Assembly (NCBI GenBank): GCA_902590245.1
Contig: CACIWG010000003.1
Location: 21,602 to 85,601 of the forward strand
Direction of reading: 5' to 3'
DNA length: 64,000 nucleotides
Origin: an uncultured SAR116 cluster alpha proteobacterium
GTDB taxonomy: Bacteria > Pseudomonadota > Alphaproteobacteria > Puniceispirillales > Marisalimonadaceae
The translations under genes were made by a program, and so were the position numbers. Of this stretch, positions 21,717 through 31,233 are shown in pieces (the stretch's first letter is position 1; each line of letters begins with the position of its first letter). A model generated the notes under the pieces. The model saw only the letters and a list, made by a program, of their open reading frames with translations, was not told where the DNA came from and ran no database searches.

Positions 21717-22290
21717 TATTTTTCTTATCCTTTATTTTATCTTCCACGCCCCACGGTGAATTAAAGTCGAAATCTCTATAGTCCTGAGTAAGTTTAACTT
21801 TATCATAAACTACTCTTCTACTTTCTGTTTCATAAGACACTTCATCAAATCCAGTTAGTGGAAAATCTTTTCTTAATGGATGACCTTGAAAACCATAATC
21901 TGTCAATAATCTTCTTAAATCTGGATGACCATCTACATAAATTCCAAACATATCCCAAAGTTCTCTTTCAGCCCACAGAGCAGAAAAATATAACTTCGAT
22001 ATAGATGGAATTACTTCATTTGCACTTATAGAACATAATACTCTAACTCTTTGGTTATTGGTAATTGATAAAAATTGATAAATTATTAAAAATCTATCTT
22101 TTTTATTTGGATAATCAACTGCTGTTATATCAGACAATTGATCAAACAAGCATGAGGGATCATCTTTCAAAAATTGTATTAATTTTAAGAGATTATCTTT
22201 CTCTACCGAAATTTCAAGTTGATCAAGAACAACTTTAATTGATCTATATTTTACTTTGCAATATTCTTTTATTTGACTTGATAAAGACAT
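21709..22290 (-). CDS. nuoC: NADH-quinone oxidoreductase subunit C
   Basis: '[44 protein letters not shown]'. Confidence 0.97.
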   Translation of the reverse strand: MSLSSQIKEYCKVKYRSIKVVLDQLEISVEKDNLLKLIQFLKDDPSCLFDQLSDITAVDYPNKKDRFLIIYQFLSITNNQRVRVLCSISANEVIPSISKLYFSALWAERELWDMFGIYVDGHPDLRRLLTDYGFQGHPLRKDFPLTGFDEVSYETESRRVVYDKVKLTQDYRDFDFNSPWGVEDKIKDKKNND

Positions 22291-22298
22291 TAAATCGA

Positions 22299-22853
22299 CT
22301 AAACTCTTGAAATTGTTGAGGTACGTCTAATTTTTTTTTGTAGTTGGAGCAATCCATAAATCAAAGCTTCTGCAGTTGGAGGACATCCTGGGACATAAAT
22401 ATCAACTGGAACTATCCTGTCACAACCCCTAACAACAGAATAAGAATAATGATAATAGCCTCCACCGTTAGCGCATGAACCCATGGAAATGACCCATCTT
22501 GGTTCAGCCATCTGATCATAAACTCTTCTTAAAGCTGGAGCCATTTTGTTTGTAAGAGTTCCAGCAACAATCATAACGTCTGATTGTCTTGGACTAGGTC
22601 TAAAAAGCATACCATATCTATCCATATCATAACGTGATGCAGCACTATGCATCATTTCAACTGCACAGCATGCCAAACCAAAAGTCATTGGCCATAAAGA
22701 TCCAGATTTAGCCCAATTAAATAATTTATCTGCCTGACCTATAATAAAGCCTCTATTAGAGATTTCATCAGTAACAGCATTTAAAATATCGTCTTGACCA
22801 GAAAATTTTGGGTCTTCAGTTAACTGCTTGCCTAAAAAATCATCTACTCCCAT
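22299..22853 (-). CDS. nuoB: NADH-quinone oxidoreductase subunit B (probable start ATG at 22853)
   Basis: '[26 protein letters not shown]', '[43 protein letters not shown]'. Confidence 0.97.
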   Translation of the reverse strand: MGVDDFLGKQLTEDPKFSGQDDILNAVTDEISNRGFIIGQADKLFNWAKSGSLWPMTFGLACCAVEMMHSAASRYDMDRYGMLFRPSPRQSDVMIVAGTLTNKMAPALRRVYDQMAEPRWVISMGSCANGGGYYHYSYSVVRGCDRIVPVDIYVPGCPPTAEALIYGLLQLQKKIRRTSTISRV

Positions 22854-23209
22854 TCTAAAGCACCTTTTTTCCATTCATATATAAAACCAAAAGTTAAAAC
22901 TAATAAAAAAAACATCATTGACCAAAAACCAAACAATCCAATATTCCCTAATGAGACTGCCCAAGGAAATAGAAAAGCAATTTCCAAGTCAAATATTATA
23001 AATAAAATAGCAACTAAATAAAATCTGACATCAAAATTTACTCTAGTATCTTCAAACACATCAAAACCACATTCAAAAGGCATGTTTTTTTCTGGATCTG
23101 GATTTTGATTACCGACAACAAAAGCTGAGGCTACAAAAGCAACACATATAGCAATTGCAAACATAATAAATATAAGTATAGGTAAATAATTTATTAAATT
23201 TTCGTTCAA
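22844..23209 (-). CDS. nuoA: NADH-quinone oxidoreductase subunit A
   Basis: '[42 protein letters not shown]'. Confidence 0.97.
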   Translation of the reverse strand: MNENLINYLPILIFIMFAIAICVAFVASAFVVGNQNPDPEKNMPFECGFDVFEDTRVNFDVRFYLVAILFIIFDLEIAFLFPWAVSLGNIGLFGFWSMMFFLLVLTFGFIYEWKKGALEWE

Positions 23210-23299
23210 GATAATCCTTAATTTAAACCTTATATAAATGAGTTAACATTATATAGAATAATGTCAATATCAGTTTAAAAAAAATTAATATTATATCAA

Positions 23300-24187
23300 T
23301 TATATTTTTTTTCTGTCAAAAATGTAAATGCCCAAGAATATTACAATTAATGAAATTAAATGATAAATATGAAAATCCTCATCTAAGACTATTATTGCTA
23401 GCACAGAGGTAAATAGTGGAACTAAATTTGTATAAAGACCAGATAAAGATGGTCCGATAATTTTAACTCCTTTCATAAATAAAATTTGTGCTAGTAATGA
23501 GGGAAATATTATTATAACTGATAAAATAATTAATCCTTTAACAGTTGGAAAAAAGAATGAATGATTAGTTATTTCAATGATTAACCCGGGTAAAGAACCT
23601 ACAAACGCAATATATGAAAAAATTGTCATCAACAAAATGTCATTTATTTCAGGCCTTTTTCTTAAACCAACAGCATAAATTGCATAAAAAATACATGCAA
23701 AAATCATTAATAAATCCCCATTATTTAATTTAAGTCTTAATAATGATACAAGGTCACCATTAGAAATAACAATTGACACACCTACAAATGTAACTAACAA
23801 ACCAGCAACTTGTTTGAAATTAATTATAGTTTTAAGCCAAAACATAGATATTATCATTATGAAAGCAGGCATGGTTGATTGAACTATACCTAAGTTGATC
23901 GCAACTGTATGATGTGCAGAGATATAATAAATAGAGTTAAATGTTGTAAACCCACATAATCCCATTATAACCATCCATTTAAAATGAGATTTAAAAACTT
24001 GAAACCCTAAGCTTAATTGGTGCCTGCATATGATTGATAAAATAATCATAACACCTAGCCATCTACCTGTAACAATTAACATTGGAGAAATCTCATCAAC
24101 GGCCAGTCTGCCAGCTATAGCGTTGAATCCCCAAAATAATGAAGCTAGGGTGAGGAACAAGTGTGGGTTATAAAGTTTTTCTTTCAC
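23300..24187 (-). CDS. EamA/DMT superfamily transporter
   Basis: Ten-TM-like hydrophobic pattern, 'LASLFWGFNAIAGRLAVDEISPM', 'LYTNLVPLFTSVLAIIVLDEDFHIYHLISLIVIFLGIYI'. Confidence 0.88.
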   Translation of the reverse strand: MKEKLYNPHLFLTLASLFWGFNAIAGRLAVDEISPMLIVTGRWLGVMIILSIICRHQLSLGFQVFKSHFKWMVIMGLCGFTTFNSIYYISAHHTVAINLGIVQSTMPAFIMIISMFWLKTIINFKQVAGLLVTFVGVSIVISNGDLVSLLRLKLNNGDLLMIFACIFYAIYAVGLRKRPEINDILLMTIFSYIAFVGSLPGLIIEITNHSFFFPTVKGLIILSVIIIFPSLLAQILFMKGVKIIGPSLSGLYTNLVPLFTSVLAIIVLDEDFHIYHLISLIVIFLGIYIFDRKKI

Positions 24188-24241
24188 AAATTTAAGTTAA
24201 GGATATAATCAAAGCACTAAATATTTAAACGTTTTTTTTAA

Positions 24242-25507
24242 ATGAACAAGCAAAATATGTTGTATGAAAGATTTAGAAATACCAAACCGTCAAGTACACT
24301 TAGAATTAATGAAATATCTAACAAACTTCTTGATGAAGGAAAAAATGTTTATAAATTTGGGCTTGGTCAGTCACCTTTCCCAGTGCCAGAAATTCTGATT
24401 GAAACGTTAAAAAAAAATGCACCTCAAAAAGATTATTTAAATGTATCAGGCCTATTAAAACTTCGAGAGGTTGTTGCTAAATATCACTCCAAAAAAAATC
24501 TTTATAATTATTCAGAAGATAATGTGATAATAGGCCCAGGGTCTAAAGAACTTATTTTTCAGTGTCAAATGGTTACAGAAATGCCCTTGTTGCTTCCCAA
24601 ACCAAGTTGGGTTTCTTATGAACCACAAGCAAAGATTTTAAAAAAAGATGTAAATTGGATTGACACATCAAAAAACACAAATTGGCATTTGAGTGCAAAT
24701 GCACTTAGAGATTATTGCAAAAATAACAAATATAAATATCAACTATTAATACTTAATTCACCTAATAATCCGACTGGAACAAATAATGAAGATTTAGAAG
24801 AATTGTCGAAAATTTGTAAAGAAAATAACATTATAGTTATTTCAGATGAAATTTATACTGAATTAGATTTTAATGGAAATTATCATTCAATTAGTCATTT
24901 TTATCCTGAAGGGACTATCATTTCTTCTGGATTAAGTAAGTGGTGCGGTGCTGGTGGATGGAGACTAGGAACCTTAATATTTCCGAAAGAATTAAAAATA
25001 ATTCATGATAGTGTTAGATCATTAGCTAGTGAGACATTTACATCAGTTAGTGCGCCCATTCAATATGCAGCTGTAAAGGCTTACACAGAAGATCATTCAG
25101 AATATTTGAACAACTCAAGAACAATTTTAAAAAAAGTAGCTGATTTTGTTTATGATCAACTATCAGAAATAAGAATAGAATGCATAAGACCTCAAGGAGG
25201 ATTTTATATATTATGTGATTTTTCAAAAATAATTAAACACAATAACATAATTAACAATTCAACAACTCTATGCGAACAAGTACTTCAGAATACTGGATTT
25301 GCAATGCTTCCAGGAAAAAACTTTGGAATTGAAGATGAAAAACTTATTACTAGAATGGCATTTGTAGATTTTGATGGAAACAAAGCATTATCTTTTATGA
25401 AAGATAATACTTCTATAAAAGATGATGATTTTAATGAGCTCTTTCCAAAAATAAATGAAGGCATTCTAAATTTAAAATCTTGGTTAAAAAGTGAATTTTT
25501 AAGTTAA
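24242..25507 (+). CDS. Class I/II pyridoxal-phosphate-dependent aminotransferase
   Basis: 'LILNSPNNPTGTNNEDLEEL', 'VISDEIYTELDF', 'SSGLSKWCGAGGWRLGT'. Confidence 0.9.
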   Translation: MNKQNMLYERFRNTKPSSTLRINEISNKLLDEGKNVYKFGLGQSPFPVPEILIETLKKNAPQKDYLNVSGLLKLREVVAKYHSKKNLYNYSEDNVIIGPGSKELIFQCQMVTEMPLLLPKPSWVSYEPQAKILKKDVNWIDTSKNTNWHLSANALRDYCKNNKYKYQLLILNSPNNPTGTNNEDLEELSKICKENNIIVISDEIYTELDFNGNYHSISHFYPEGTIISSGLSKWCGAGGWRLGTLIFPKELKIIHDSVRSLASETFTSVSAPIQYAAVKAYTEDHSEYLNNSRTILKKVADFVYDQLSEIRIECIRPQGGFYILCDFSKIIKHNNIINNSTTLCEQVLQNTGFAMLPGKNFGIEDEKLITRMAFVDFDGNKALSFMKDNTSIKDDDFNELFPKINEGILNLKSWLKSEFLS

Positions 25508-25699
25508 TTTAATATTAACAGCACTACTTTTACCTTTATTTACTGCCACTTCAAAAGTAACTTTTTGGCCTTCAGTAAGAGTTCTTATGCCATTTTTTTC
25601 TAAAGAAGTCTTATGAACAAAAACATCTTTTTCATCCCCTGTAGGTGTAATAAAACCATATCCTTTTTGAAAATTAAACCACTTAACAACACCTTCCAT
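25499..25699 (-). CDS. Cold-shock domain protein (CspA-like), start reassigned to the internal ATG
   Basis: 'MEGVVKWFNFQKGYGFITPTGDEKDVFVHKTSLEKNGIRTLTEGQKVTFEV'. The ORF-track start at 25765 adds a 22-aa tail that is not CSP-like; AAGGAG lies upstream of the ATG at 25699. Confidence 0.95.
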   Translation of the reverse strand: MEGVVKWFNFQKGYGFITPTGDEKDVFVHKTSLEKNGIRTLTEGQKVTFEVAVNKGKSSAVNIKLT

Positions 25700-25801
25700 A
25701 ACCGACTCCTTAACTTTGTTGATCAAATGAATTAAAGTTAGTTCAATCAAATTATAGAAATACATTAATTCAATTTATACATTATCAATAATATTATTTA
25801 A

Positions 25802-27631
25802 CTACAATTTATTTTTTTGTAAATCTAACTCCAACCATCTTGTTTCTAATTCATCTAATTTCTTTTTAGACATTTCTAAAGTTTTTGAAGATTCTAAAAA
25901 TTTATCAATATTTTTTGTATATAAATCTGCATCTGATAAGATATTGTTCATCTGCGATATAATAGTTTCTAATTTTTTAATCTCACTTGGTATGATGGAC
26001 AATTCATGTTCTAATTTATAGGTTAATTTATTATTATTTGATATTTTACTTTGATTATCTTTTTTTACTTTATTTAAATCATGTCTTATTAAATTTTTAT
26101 TTTTAAAACTATTTTTTTTTAATTTTAAATAATCTGAATATCCTCCTATACAGTCTATAACCATACCATCACCTTGAAATGCTAAAATTCTAGTAACTGT
26201 CTGGTCTAAGAAATCTCTATCATGTGAAACTATAATTAATGTGCCTTTATAATTAATGAGAATTTCTTCTAACAAATCAAGAGTATCCATATCAAGGTCA
26301 TTTGTTGGTTCATCAAGAATTAAACAGGATTTAGGGTTTGCAAGTATCTTTGCAAGCATTAATCTGTTTTTTTGTCCTCCGGACAAAGTAAACACGTAAT
26401 CATTTAATATCTTTGGATCAAATTGAAATTCTTTCAAATATCCATATACATGTCTATCTTTTCCCATAACATTTATATAGTCACCTCCTGAGGGACACAT
26501 GTTTTTTTTTATAGTTTCTTTCAAAAATAAATCTGATCTTTTTTGATCAAAATATGAAAATTCTATATTTTTAAAATTTTTAATTGTTCCTATGTCTGGA
26601 ATTTCTTCTTTTAATAAAAGTTTTAAGAAGGTTGTTTTACCAGATCCATTTCCACCAAGTATTCCAATTCTATCCCCCTTATTAATTTTAAAATTGAAGT
26701 TTTCTAAAATTTTAATTTCTTCAGAATTTGTCTTAAATGATTTTGAAACATTGAAAAACTCTGAAATTGATTTTGCGTGATCTTTAAATTTAATATTAGT
26801 GTTTACTTTAATTTTTGAAATTGCACGTCTATAAGATGATTCATCTTCTTCTAGTTTTTTTTGCATTAATTTAATTTGCTCAAGCCTTCTAACGTTCCGT
26901 TTTACTCTTGCTTTAACACCCTTAGAGGCCCATTCAATATCAACCGACAAACTTTGTTTTCTATTTTTTAATTCTTTTTCCTCTTGTTCTAATAGAGATT
27001 GTGACCATTTATCAAAAAACTTAAATCCTTTTGGACTTATTTTTAAATTACCTCTATCTATCCAAAAAACTTTATTAGTTACATTTGATAAAAAAGTCCT
27101 ATCATGTGAAACACAAATTATAGTCCCATTATATTTATTCAAATAATTTTCTAACCATTCAATAACCTCAAGATCAAGATGATTGGTAGGTTCATCTAAT
27201 AATAAAATGTCTGGCTCATTTATAAGAGCTTTCGCCAAACCTACTTTTCTTAGTTGACCACCTGATAAATCAATAAGTTTGCTCTTTAAGTTTATATTTA
27301 ATGCTTCTGTTATAATATCAATTTTAAACTTTTTTTCTTCATCATCATTAATCGTTGATATTAATTCCTGTAAAATATTTTTATTAGAAAGATTAATAAA
27401 CTCCTGATTCAGATATCCAATTTCTATCTTGTTTTCCAACCATCTTTTGCCTTCTTCTAGTTCAATTTCTCCAGCAATCATTTTCATCAAAGTTGTTTTA
27501 CCAGAACCATTTTTACCAACTAGAGCAATCCTGGATTTTTGATGAAGGTTGAAATTTAGATCTTCAAATATTGGCTTATCTTTAAACCTAAACATTGCTT
27601 CTTTAATTGATAAAATTAATTGTGAACTCAT
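25802..27631 (-). CDS. ABC-F family ATPase (Uup-like)
   Basis: Two Walker A/ABC signatures: 'GKNGSGKTTLMK', 'LSGGQLRKVGLAKAL', 'GGNGSGKTTFLK', 'LSGGQKNRLMLAKIL'; coiled-coil C-terminus. Confidence 0.93.
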   Translation of the reverse strand: MSSQLILSIKEAMFRFKDKPIFEDLNFNLHQKSRIALVGKNGSGKTTLMKMIAGEIELEEGKRWLENKIEIGYLNQEFINLSNKNILQELISTINDDEEKKFKIDIITEALNINLKSKLIDLSGGQLRKVGLAKALINEPDILLLDEPTNHLDLEVIEWLENYLNKYNGTIICVSHDRTFLSNVTNKVFWIDRGNLKISPKGFKFFDKWSQSLLEQEEKELKNRKQSLSVDIEWASKGVKARVKRNVRRLEQIKLMQKKLEEDESSYRRAISKIKVNTNIKFKDHAKSISEFFNVSKSFKTNSEEIKILENFNFKINKGDRIGILGGNGSGKTTFLKLLLKEEIPDIGTIKNFKNIEFSYFDQKRSDLFLKETIKKNMCPSGGDYINVMGKDRHVYGYLKEFQFDPKILNDYVFTLSGGQKNRLMLAKILANPKSCLILDEPTNDLDMDTLDLLEEILINYKGTLIIVSHDRDFLDQTVTRILAFQGDGMVIDCIGGYSDYLKLKKNSFKNKNLIRHDLNKVKKDNQSKISNNNKLTYKLEHELSIIPSEIKKLETIISQMNNILSDADLYTKNIDKFLESSKTLEMSKKKLDELETRWLELDLQKNKL

Positions 27632-27646
27632 GATTTAAATCTAAAA

Positions 27647-28447
27647 TTAATTTAAACTAATTTGAAAATTACCTAAATCTGAATAATCTGCTTTTACAAT
27701 ATCACCTTTTTTTATTGGAATTGGCTTTGTAACAGTACCAGTAGAAACAAAATGACCTTTCTTTAAAGGAATTTTAAATTCTAATAATTCATTTAATAAC
27801 CACTTAAGTGCCAATATTGGACTTCCTAATACATTTTCTCCCAAACCATGTTCACTAATTTCATCATTAACTGAAATACAAACTTTTTGATCTTTTAAGT
27901 TTTTATTTTTCCAATCATCAGATAATTTTGGTCCAAGAATAAATTGATTTGCACATGCATTATCAGCTATCAAATTAGCCTCACCTACTTTGGTAAAATT
28001 TAAAAATCTAGAATCTGGTAGCTCAATGCCAGCATATAAACTTTCAATTATTAAGAGTGTTTCTTGCTCTGAGTAATTAGATTTGTTGAAATCTAAATCA
28101 TGTTTCATTTTAAAAATAAATTCCACTTCAGCTACTAACATTTGATTTGGTAATAATTTAATACTTTCATTATAATTATTTTTTTTTTCTTCGAGCAAAA
28201 CTCCAGCGAGTGGCGACTGAGCTCCTATATGTTCCTGACCAGCTTTATTACTTGCAGCAATCTTCCAACCAAAAATATCCTTGCTTGAAAATTTATTAAA
28301 ATACTTTTGAACTTCATAACCATCAGTTCTATCTTTTGGTGCGATATCATCAATAACAGTAATGTCATCAATTAAAGTTCCATTTTGCCAATGGTTCCAA
28401 ATGATATTTGCTAATTTAAATTCATTATCTTTTTTCATATTCAACAA
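27647..28447 (-). CDS. 2-keto-4-pentenoate hydratase-like (MhpD/fumarylacetoacetase-fold) protein
   Basis: 'GWKIAASNKAGQEHIGAQSPLAGVLLE', 'AEVEFIFKM', 'GIELPDSRF', 'GSPILALKWLLNEL', 'KKGHFVSTGTVTKPIPIKKGDIVKADYSDLG'. Confidence 0.85.
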   Translation of the reverse strand: MLNMKKDNEFKLANIIWNHWQNGTLIDDITVIDDIAPKDRTDGYEVQKYFNKFSSKDIFGWKIAASNKAGQEHIGAQSPLAGVLLEEKKNNYNESIKLLPNQMLVAEVEFIFKMKHDLDFNKSNYSEQETLLIIESLYAGIELPDSRFLNFTKVGEANLIADNACANQFILGPKLSDDWKNKNLKDQKVCISVNDEISEHGLGENVLGSPILALKWLLNELLEFKIPLKKGHFVSTGTVTKPIPIKKGDIVKADYSDLGNFQISLN

Positions 28448-28631
28448 TTCATAAAAAATTTTTAAATTTACAATATCAACAAATTATACATAGATAAAAT
28501 AATTTAAAGTTATTTTTAAAAATTTTAAATTTAGTTGCCTAGTAAACTATTTAAATGGTTCAGGATTTTTTACATTCAAGGTTTGTGGTTTATATAAATT
28601 TGGTTATAAAAAACAAAATTGATTAAAGATA

Positions 28632-29264
28632 TTAATAAGTTATAGGATCAATTTTTTGACTACTTGGTTTAGTGTTTGCAAATGAATCTCTAGTATTGTG
28701 AAATTTCCAGTAATTATCTAAATTAGGGAATTCTCTTCTCCAATCAAATTCTTTAAATCTAATGTCTACATATTCTAGAGTTGTGAAAGCAGAAATGTCA
28801 GCAATATTGAAATAATCATCTACAAAATAATTTTTGGAACCAAGATCTTTAGATAAGTATTTAAGTCCATTAAAAATTTTCTCTTCCTGTCTTTCAATCC
28901 ATTGTTTACTAATTAAATTATTAACTCTTACATTTTCCAGACGAATTAGAACAACTGCATCACAAATACCATCGGAAATTGCTTCAATAGATAGTGTAGA
29001 TAATTCATTCTTATAATCACAAGGGTACAATTTTGGGCTAGGAGCGATTTGATCTAAATATCGAATAATTACTTTGCTATCGAAAATGTGTTGTTTATCT
29101 TTAGTAATTAGAATTGGTACTTTTCCTAATGGGTTTTTATCTTTAGTTAAAGTATTTTTATTCCAAGGAATATCAATAATAACTTCATGATCTATTTTCT
29201 TTTCTTGAAGTGATACTCGTACTTTTCTTGCATATGGACTTGGTGCCGCAATTATTAGTTTCAT
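28632..29264 (-). CDS. Glutathione S-transferase family protein
   Basis: 'SPYARKVRVSLQEKKIDHEVI', 'NPLGKVPILITKDKQHIFDSKVIIRYLD', 'FNIADISAFTTLEYV'. Confidence 0.9.
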   Translation of the reverse strand: MKLIIAAPSPYARKVRVSLQEKKIDHEVIIDIPWNKNTLTKDKNPLGKVPILITKDKQHIFDSKVIIRYLDQIAPSPKLYPCDYKNELSTLSIEAISDGICDAVVLIRLENVRVNNLISKQWIERQEEKIFNGLKYLSKDLGSKNYFVDDYFNIADISAFTTLEYVDIRFKEFDWRREFPNLDNYWKFHNTRDSFANTKPSSQKIDPITY

Positions 29265-29326
29265 GCCAGTAATCTAATCAAAATATAAACTTTAGGTTAA
29301 TAATAATTAATATTTTTGAATTTTAA

Positions 29327-29402
29327 TGGTGACCCCTACGGGATTCGAACCCGTGTTGCCGCCGTGAAAGGGCGATGTCCTAAACCACTAGACGAAGGGG
29401 CC
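29327..29402 (-). tRNA. tRNA-Glu (anticodon UUC), CCA encoded
   Basis: Reverse complement GGCCCCTTCGTCTAGTGGTTTAGGACATCGCCCTTTCACGGCGGCAACACGGGTTCGAATCCCGTAGGGGTCACCA folds as a cloverleaf: anticodon loop CTTTCAC, T-loop GGGTTCGAATCCC, acceptor GGCCCCT/AGGGGTC. Confidence 0.97.
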
Positions 29403-29414
29403 ATTATTTTTTAA

Positions 29415-29443
29415 TTCATAAATTAAAAATCAAAAGTTATCAA
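29415..29443 (-). promoter_or_regulatory. Candidate sigma70-like promoter for tRNA-Glu (TTGATA-N17-TATGAA)
   Basis: Minus strand TTGATA (29443..29438), 17-nt spacer, TATGAA (29420..29415), just upstream of the tRNA 5' end. Confidence 0.35.
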
Positions 29444-31227
29444 GTCATTATATCAATTAAATTAAATTCCACTTTGTTCTTATTATTCCATTCATTTGAA
29501 ACTAAATTACCTAAAAAATGTAAGGACTTATTTTTTTCTAAAACTGATAAAAAGGTAGTTTCATTAATATTAAAAATTTTACAATCTATTTCACCTGAAT
29601 TATCATAAACTTTAACAAGAAGATGTTGTTTTTCTTTTCCAAAAAAGACTAATTTATTAATTATTACATCTTTTAGTAGAAATATTGGCATTGGATTCCC
29701 CTGTCCCCATGGCCCAAGTTTTTTAATCCAATCCATTAAGTCACTATTCAAAGATGAGATTGATAATTCACTAGTAACTAATATTTCTGAAATTAATTTA
29801 TTTTCTTGGAAGGCATGTTCAACCTTAGAAATCAAAAAATCTTTAAACATTTGTATTTTATTATTTTCAATTGTAAGACCAGCAGCTAAGTCATGTCCTC
29901 CACCTTTAACAAGTAATTTCTTATCTAAAGCCTCCAAAAAATATTCCCCTATTGGAATATTAGCAATAGATCTAGCTGATCCTTTAGAATGATTATGACC
30001 TAATGATATTGCACAACAAGGTCTGTTGTACTTTTCTTTAATTTTACCAGCCAAGATACCAACAATTCCTTCATTCCAATTTTCACCAACTAAAAATAAA
30101 AAATCAGGTAATTTTCCTATCTTATTTTTTTCACTCTCAACCATGCCTATTGCTTCTAAAGTAGAGTTGTTAGTTAATTTCTTTCTTTTCTCATTAAGTT
30201 GATAAAGTTTTGATGCAAGCTCATTTGCTTTACTAATATCTTTTGATATCAATAAACTTACACCTATGTCGCTTGAACCAATTCTTCCAGCTGCATTAAT
30301 TTTTGGCCCTAGTTTATAACCCAAAGTTTCTTCATCTGGTATTTTATTTAGATCCGATATATCGCATAAAGCATTTATACCTAGATTTTTTCTCTGAGAA
30401 ATAATATTTAAACCAGCTTTAACAAAACATCTATTAAGGCCTTTTAAAGGGACTACATCACAAACTGTTCCTAAAGCAACTAAATCTAAAAATCTAAATA
30501 AATTTGGTTCTTTTATTTTTTCAAAAACACCTCTTTGTCTTAACTCTCTAGTTAAACCAACAATCATTATAAAAGTTACCCCAACAGCACTTAAATAATG
30601 ATATTCATTTCCATTTTCTTTACGCTTAGGATTTACTATTGAAAAAGCAGGAGGCAAATCATCATCGGGTGTATGATGATCAATGATAATACAATCTATG
30701 TCTGTCTTATTTAATTCTTTTAATGGTTCATGAGAATTAATTCCACAATCAACTGTTATAATTAAATTTGAGCCTTTTGAAATTAAACTATTCAAAGCAG
30801 AAATATTTGGGCCATAACCTTCTAAAAATCTATCTGGTATATGAATGTGAACTTCAATCTCAAAATATTGTAAAAATAATTTTAACAATGCTGCAGAAGT
30901 TGCACCATCGACATCATAATCACCAAAAATCCCTATAGGATTTTTATTTTCTATTTCATTTGCAATACGCTTAACTGTTTTATCCATATCTATAAAAATA
31001 TTTGGGTCAGGGAGAAAGTTTTTTATCTTTGGGTCTATGAAAAGTTCAAAATTATCTTTAGAAACCTTATTATCAATTAGGATTGGCACTAATACAGAAG
31101 GAAAATTAAACCTTTGAGAAAAGAACAATTCAAAATGTGTTTCTAATTCTGTTTTAGTTGATAATTTCCAGTAATTTTGATTTATTGATTTTTTATTTTG
31201 GTAATAGCTATTTTGATTATCATTCAT
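29440..31227 (-). CDS. recJ: Single-stranded-DNA-specific exonuclease RecJ
   Basis: 'IGIFGDYDVDGATSAALL', 'IIDHHTPDDDLPPAFSIVNPKR', 'GPKINAAGRIG', 'VKGGGHDLAAGLTI'. Confidence 0.96.
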   Translation of the reverse strand: MNDNQNSYYQNKKSINQNYWKLSTKTELETHFELFFSQRFNFPSVLVPILIDNKVSKDNFELFIDPKIKNFLPDPNIFIDMDKTVKRIANEIENKNPIGIFGDYDVDGATSAALLKLFLQYFEIEVHIHIPDRFLEGYGPNISALNSLISKGSNLIITVDCGINSHEPLKELNKTDIDCIIIDHHTPDDDLPPAFSIVNPKRKENGNEYHYLSAVGVTFIMIVGLTRELRQRGVFEKIKEPNLFRFLDLVALGTVCDVVPLKGLNRCFVKAGLNIISQRKNLGINALCDISDLNKIPDEETLGYKLGPKINAAGRIGSSDIGVSLLISKDISKANELASKLYQLNEKRKKLTNNSTLEAIGMVESEKNKIGKLPDFLFLVGENWNEGIVGILAGKIKEKYNRPCCAISLGHNHSKGSARSIANIPIGEYFLEALDKKLLVKGGGHDLAAGLTIENNKIQMFKDFLISKVEHAFQENKLISEILVTSELSISSLNSDLMDWIKKLGPWGQGNPMPIFLLKDVIINKLVFFGKEKQHLLVKVYDNSGEIDCKIFNINETTFLSVLEKNKSLHFLGNLVSNEWNNKNKVEFNLIDIMT

Positions 31228-31233
31228 TTTATT

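Noticed and set aside
16627-23209. Possibility that the other nuo genes are also degraded, which would imply complex I decay
   Set aside because: nuoA-nuoL all appear full length with intact Fe-S, FMN and quinone-site motifs; the anomaly is confined to nuoM/nuoN.
28448-28631. 184-bp intergenic gap between hydratase and GST considered as a small RNA locus
   Set aside because: Uniformly AT-rich with no GC-enriched or strongly self-complementary segment that I could find.
29327-29443. tRNA-Glu as a possible integration site for a mobile island
   Set aside because: No integrase, no duplicated tRNA 3' end nearby, and the flanking genes are ordinary chromosomal genes.
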